The notes under the pieces were generated by a model. That model was not told the origin of the DNA. It worked only from the letters and a program-made list of their open reading frames with translations, and ran no database searches. Shown here in pieces: positions 7,193 through 10,437 of a stretch of 10,437 nucleotides of DNA. Each line of letters starts with the position of its first letter. Positions within the stretch are counted from its first letter, which is position 1. The DNA is from Cellvibrionales bacterium UBA4435 (GTDB lineage: Bacteria; Pseudomonadota; Gammaproteobacteria; Pseudomonadales; Porticoccaceae): NCBI GenBank assembly GCA_002390525.1, contig DGPR01000035.1, positions 1 to 10,437 on the forward strand, given 5' to 3'. The translations under genes were made by a program, and so were the position numbers.

Positions 7193-8143
7193 ATGAATTT
7201 AGATTACTTAGATTTTGAGCAACCTATTGCGGAACTGGAATCCAAAATAGATGAACTTCGCTTGGTCGGCAATGATAGTGATATTAATATTGCTGAAGAA
7301 ATAAAAAAGCTCAAAGAAAAAAGTCAAAAGCTTACAAAAAAAATTTATTTAAACCTTTCCTCATGGCAGACTGTTCAAGTTGCTAGACACCCTCTTAGAC
7401 CATACGCGACAGATTATATTAGTCGTATTTTTACTGATTTTGATGAGCTACATGGAGATAGACAGTTTGGAGACGATAAAGCAATTGTTGGCGGTATTGG
7501 TAAATTGGAGGGAAGACCAGTAGTTATCATAGGTGAAGAAAAAGGTAGAGGTATAAACGAGAAGGTAGACAGAAACTTTGGTATGCCAAAGCCAGAGGGG
7601 TATCGTAAAGCTCTGAGGTTAATGGAGATGGCAGAACGTTTTAGGATCCCAGTTATTACACTCATAGATACACCTGGCGCATACCCCGGAATTGACTCTG
7701 AAGAGAGAGGTATTAGTGAGTCTATTGCTAATAACCTTGCTGTAATGTCTCGACTCAAAACACCTATAATTTGTACAGTTATAGGAGAAGGTAGCTCTGG
7801 AGGGGCTTTGGCGATAGGTGTTGGCGATCATATAAACATGCTTCAATACGCTACTTATTTTGTTATATCGCCAGAAGGTTGCGCAAATATAATATGGAAA
7901 ACTTCCTCTAAAGCTTCTGAGGCAGCAGAAGCTATGGGAGTCACATCTACTGTTTTACAAGATCTAGGCATAGTAGATGAAACGATATTAGAACCTATCG
8001 GCGGAGCACATAGAGATATCGAGGCTATGGCAGTAAACCTGAAAATGTCTTTAATTAAACAACTTGATAATTTAGCTGCTATTCCTATTGATGAGTTAAT
8101 AGAAAATCGCTATCAAAGATTAATGAGTTATGGCGACCAATAA
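7193..8143 (+). CDS. accA: Acetyl-CoA carboxylase carboxyltransferase subunit alpha AccA
   Basis: AccA is the alpha subunit of carboxyltransferase, which with AccD moves carboxyl from carboxybiotin on AccB to acetyl-CoA, making malonyl-CoA for fatty-acid synthesis. The 316-residue product (E. coli 319) starts with a helical coiled region (about 8-52) typical of AccA, then the crotonase-like carboxyltransferase domain. Conserved stretches are DDKAIVGG (94-101), [18 protein letters not shown] (127-144), IDTPGAYPG (158-166), [11 protein letters not shown] (202-212) and a C-terminal RYQRLMSYG (306-314). At 112-118 it reads IIGEEKG, with Glu115 where E. coli has His (IIGHQKG). The zinc-finger AccD is not in the window. 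An AGGTAG ribosome-binding site (7178-7183) sits 9 bases before the ATG. An upstream ATG at 7167 is out of frame. It follows dnaE in the standard order, separated by 120 bases. Confidence 0.98.
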   Translation: MNLDYLDFEQPIAELESKIDELRLVGNDSDINIAEEIKKLKEKSQKLTKKIYLNLSSWQTVQVARHPLRPYATDYISRIFTDFDELHGDRQFGDDKAIVGGIGKLEGRPVVIIGEEKGRGINEKVDRNFGMPKPEGYRKALRLMEMAERFRIPVITLIDTPGAYPGIDSEERGISESIANNLAVMSRLKTPIICTVIGEGSSGGALAIGVGDHINMLQYATYFVISPEGCANIIWKTSSKASEAAEAMGVTSTVLQDLGIVDETILEPIGGAHRDIEAMAVNLKMSLIKQLDNLAAIPIDELIENRYQRLMSYGDQ

Positions 8144-8210
8144 AAGATATGTAGGCTCTTGGAGTTTATTTTAATTAATTAATCAAAAAATTATCAGTCC
8201 ATTGTATTGA

Positions 8211-8239
8211 TTGTCATTTTTGTAAATAGACAGTAACGT
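8211..8239 (+). promoter_or_regulatory. Weak candidate promoter for tilS
   Basis: In the 125-base gap after accA, TTGTCA (8211-8216, 5 of 6 to TTGACA) is followed after 17 bases by TAACGT (8234-8239). That hexamer keeps only the three most conserved -10 positions (T, A and final T). A better -10-like TATATT at 8240 lies 23 bases from the -35, which is too far. The leader would be about 25 bases. The same gap contains the palindrome TTAATTAATTAA (8171-8182). No terminator is clear after accA. Confidence 0.22.
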
Positions 8240-8268
8240 TATATTTTCTTTTTATTTTTAAGGTATCA

Positions 8269-9627
8269 ATGATATTCGAAGTTAAACATCTTTTTGAGCA
8301 TCTCGATAAGTTTAATGAGGCTAACCATTTATATGTTGGGTATAGTGGAGGTCTAGATTCACATGTATTAGTGCATGCAATGGTTGAGCTTGTTGGTAAA
8401 AAAAAGATAACAGCATTACATGTTAATCACCAGTTATCGCCCAATTCTAAAATTTGGCAAGAACATTGCGAAGATATATGTCTTGAGCTTGGTGTCGATA
8501 TAATTTGTAAAACCGTAAGTATAAAAAATAGAGGAACTGGTATCGAGGATGCTGCTAGAGAAGCTAGATACGGCATATTTGAAAAATTACTTAAAAAAAA
8601 CGATTTACTAATTTTAGCTCATCATGCAGATGATCAAATTGAAACCATGCTATTTAGATTATTTCGGGGCTCTGGAGTAAAGGGCATGTCTGGAATGCCA
8701 ATATCACGATTATTAGGTAAAGGTGAGCTATTTAGACCATTGCTACCATTTTTTCGCAGGGATCTAGAATCTTATGCGTCAGCTAATCAAATTAACTGGA
8801 TTGAAGACGATAGCAATTTAAATATAGCTTTTGATAGAAACTTCATACGGCATAAGGTGATACCTACAATAAAGGAGCGCTGGCCTAACTCTTCTTGTCA
8901 GCTTAATCGTAGCGCTAAAATTTTCGCAGAATCAAATTTTTTGATAGATGTATTGGCTCAGAAAGACTTTAAGACTATCACGGAAATTTTCGAACGAGTT
9001 GGTTGGAGTATATCGATTGATCAACTTAATAGCTTTGAAATAATAAGGCAAAAAAATATCTTAAGATATTGGTTCAATTTACATAATTTAACGTTGCCAT
9101 CATATGCCGCGCTTGATAACGTATTAAATCAAATAATTGGCTCAAAAATTGATGCTGAACCTATTGCGTACTGGGATGATTTGCAGCTAAGAAGATTTAA
9201 TAAAAAATTATATCTTTTGCCTTTCAACTTTGATGACCCAAATTACTCATTTAAGAAAAAAAAAGGGCGAGTACTATTAGAAAAAAGTCCTATAAAATGG
9301 GATGGGTTGACCCAACTAATTCTTCCTGACAGCAGTAGCTTATGTGTGAAACAAAAAATCAAGGGCGGTCTTAGAATGGATTTTAAAAAAAATCTAGAGA
9401 TCAGATTTCGTAGTGGCGGTGAGCGCTGTAAACCAAAGGGGCGTAGCGGTTCTAATACCTTAAAAAAACTTTTTCAAGAATATTCTTTAGAGCCTTGGTT
9501 GCGAAATAATATACCCTTAATTTATATCGATAATCGTATAGCAGCTGTTGGTGATTTATGGGTATGCGATGAATTTTGTGCTGAACCAGATGAATATGGT
9601 ATTCAGCTTGAGTGGCTATACCAATAA
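8269..9627 (+). CDS. tilS: tRNA(Ile)-lysidine synthase TilS
   Basis: TilS attaches lysine to cytidine 34 of the CAU-anticodon tRNA-Ile using ATP, forming lysidine, so that this tRNA reads AUA and is charged with isoleucine. It is cytoplasmic and essential. The product has 452 residues (E. coli 432). The N-terminal PP-loop ATPase domain has SGGLDS (26-31), HVNHQLSPNS (51-60), the GTGIEDAAREARY stretch (89-101), HHADDQIETMLFRLFRGSG (118-136) and DDSNLNIAFDRNFIRHKVIP (180-199). The middle domain (about 215-320) is poorly conserved, as expected. The C-terminal domain carries FRSGGERCKP (380-389), LKKLFQEYSLEPWLRNNIPLIY (398-419) and VGDLWV (427-432), which mark TilS rather than other PP-loop enzymes such as TtcA. 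AGG at 8261-8263 lies 5 bases before the ATG. AUA codons are frequent in these genes, so demand for lysidine should be high (inference). Confidence 0.97.
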   Translation: MIFEVKHLFEHLDKFNEANHLYVGYSGGLDSHVLVHAMVELVGKKKITALHVNHQLSPNSKIWQEHCEDICLELGVDIICKTVSIKNRGTGIEDAAREARYGIFEKLLKKNDLLILAHHADDQIETMLFRLFRGSGVKGMSGMPISRLLGKGELFRPLLPFFRRDLESYASANQINWIEDDSNLNIAFDRNFIRHKVIPTIKERWPNSSCQLNRSAKIFAESNFLIDVLAQKDFKTITEIFERVGWSISIDQLNSFEIIRQKNILRYWFNLHNLTLPSYAALDNVLNQIIGSKIDAEPIAYWDDLQLRRFNKKLYLLPFNFDDPNYSFKKKKGRVLLEKSPIKWDGLTQLILPDSSSLCVKQKIKGGLRMDFKKNLEIRFRSGGERCKPKGRSGSNTLKKLFQEYSLEPWLRNNIPLIYIDNRIAAVGDLWVCDEFCAEPDEYGIQLEWLYQ

Positions 9628-9669
9628 AAGCCATATAACGTAGTAATATATTGAGACAATCTACTATCT

Positions 9670-9698
9670 CTGTTAGTCTAATTTCCCATCGTTATAAA
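9670..9698 (+). promoter_or_regulatory. Weak candidate promoter for pyrG
   Basis: TATAAA (9693-9698, 5 of 6 to TATAAT) lies 17 bases after CTGTTA (9670-9675, 3 of 6 to TTGACA). A start near 9705 would give a leader of about 90 bases that includes the two inverted repeats before pyrG. An alternative pair, TTGTCC (9732-9737) and TTGAAT (9754-9759), has a spacer of 16 bases and would overlap the hairpin instead. Neither is strong. Confidence 0.22.
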
Positions 9699-9752
9699 AA
9701 AGCAACTTCAGTAAACCTAAGTTATTCTTTCTTGTCCTAGAAGTTTAACTTA

Positions 9753-9775
9753 ATTGAATTGCTTTTCAGTTCAAT
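9753..9775 (+). promoter_or_regulatory. Hairpin in the pyrG leader
   Basis: ATTGAATTG (9753-9761) and CAGTTCAAT (9767-9775) can form a 9-base-pair stem with one U-G wobble and the loop CUUUU. It ends 8 bases before the pyrG ribosome-binding site (AGGGA, 9784-9788). No T-run follows, so it is not an intrinsic terminator. A second inverted repeat, TAAGTTA (9718-9724) with TAACTTA (9746-9752), abuts it upstream. A role in pyrG expression is inference, and both could arise by chance in AT-rich DNA. Confidence 0.35.
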
Positions 9776-9793
9776 GTGCCTTTAGGGATTTAA

Positions 9794-10437
<644 letters not shown>

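Noticed and set aside
7414-7758. Antisense reading frame of 114 codons opposite accA
   Set aside because: It lies wholly inside the strongly conserved accA on the other strand, has no recognisable motif and looks like a codon-composition shadow.
9605-9632. TGGCT/AGCCA inverted repeat spanning the tilS stop codon
   Set aside because: Five base pairs with an 11-base loop and no T-run is too weak to call.
9641-9666. Possible terminator after tilS: TAGTA/TACTA arms around an ATTG/CAAT stem
   Set aside because: The stem is short, interrupted and AT-rich, and no T-run follows, so it does not meet the pattern of an intrinsic terminator.

Overview
The window is a dense, AT-rich stretch of bacterial chromosome with every gene on the + strand. 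It contains the 3' part of lpxD, then complete fabZ, lpxA, lpxB, rnhB, dnaE, accA and tilS, and the 5' part of pyrG. This gene order is the classic gammaproteobacterial one. It continues through accA-tilS-pyrG as in Pseudomonas, rather than diverging after accA as in E. coli. Together with short spacers and low G+C (judged by eye, not computed), it suggests a Gram-negative gammaproteobacterium, possibly a small-genome or uncultured marine or host-associated lineage. No genus can be named from the sequence alone.

There are two parts. Bases 1-3439 are a tightly packed lipid A and fatty-acid block (lpxD-fabZ-lpxA-lpxB-rnhB) with gaps of 42, 4, 3 and 13 bases, so it almost certainly forms one transcription unit. 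From 3440 on, each gene (dnaE, accA, tilS, pyrG) is preceded by an AT-rich gap of 120-166 bases. These gaps hold weak-to-moderate sigma-70-like promoter candidates, which suggests separate or internal promoters.

The genes serve envelope growth and replication together. FabZ and AccA act in fatty-acid synthesis. LpxA, LpxD and LpxB build the acylated disaccharide core of lipid A from acyl-ACP. RnhB removes ribonucleotides from DNA, DnaE is the replicative polymerase, TilS makes the lysidine that lets one isoleucine tRNA read AUA, and PyrG makes CTP.

I found no mobile element, CRISPR array, RNA gene, toxin-antitoxin or defence locus, and nothing that looks like an undescribed system. The points worth checking are residue-level or leader-level: a proline at the LpxA acyl-chain ruler position, a missing glutamine in the DnaE clamp-binding motif, a seven-codon minicistron linking lpxB to rnhB, hairpin potential in the pyrG leader, and a consensus -10 with an AT-rich upstream tract before accA.
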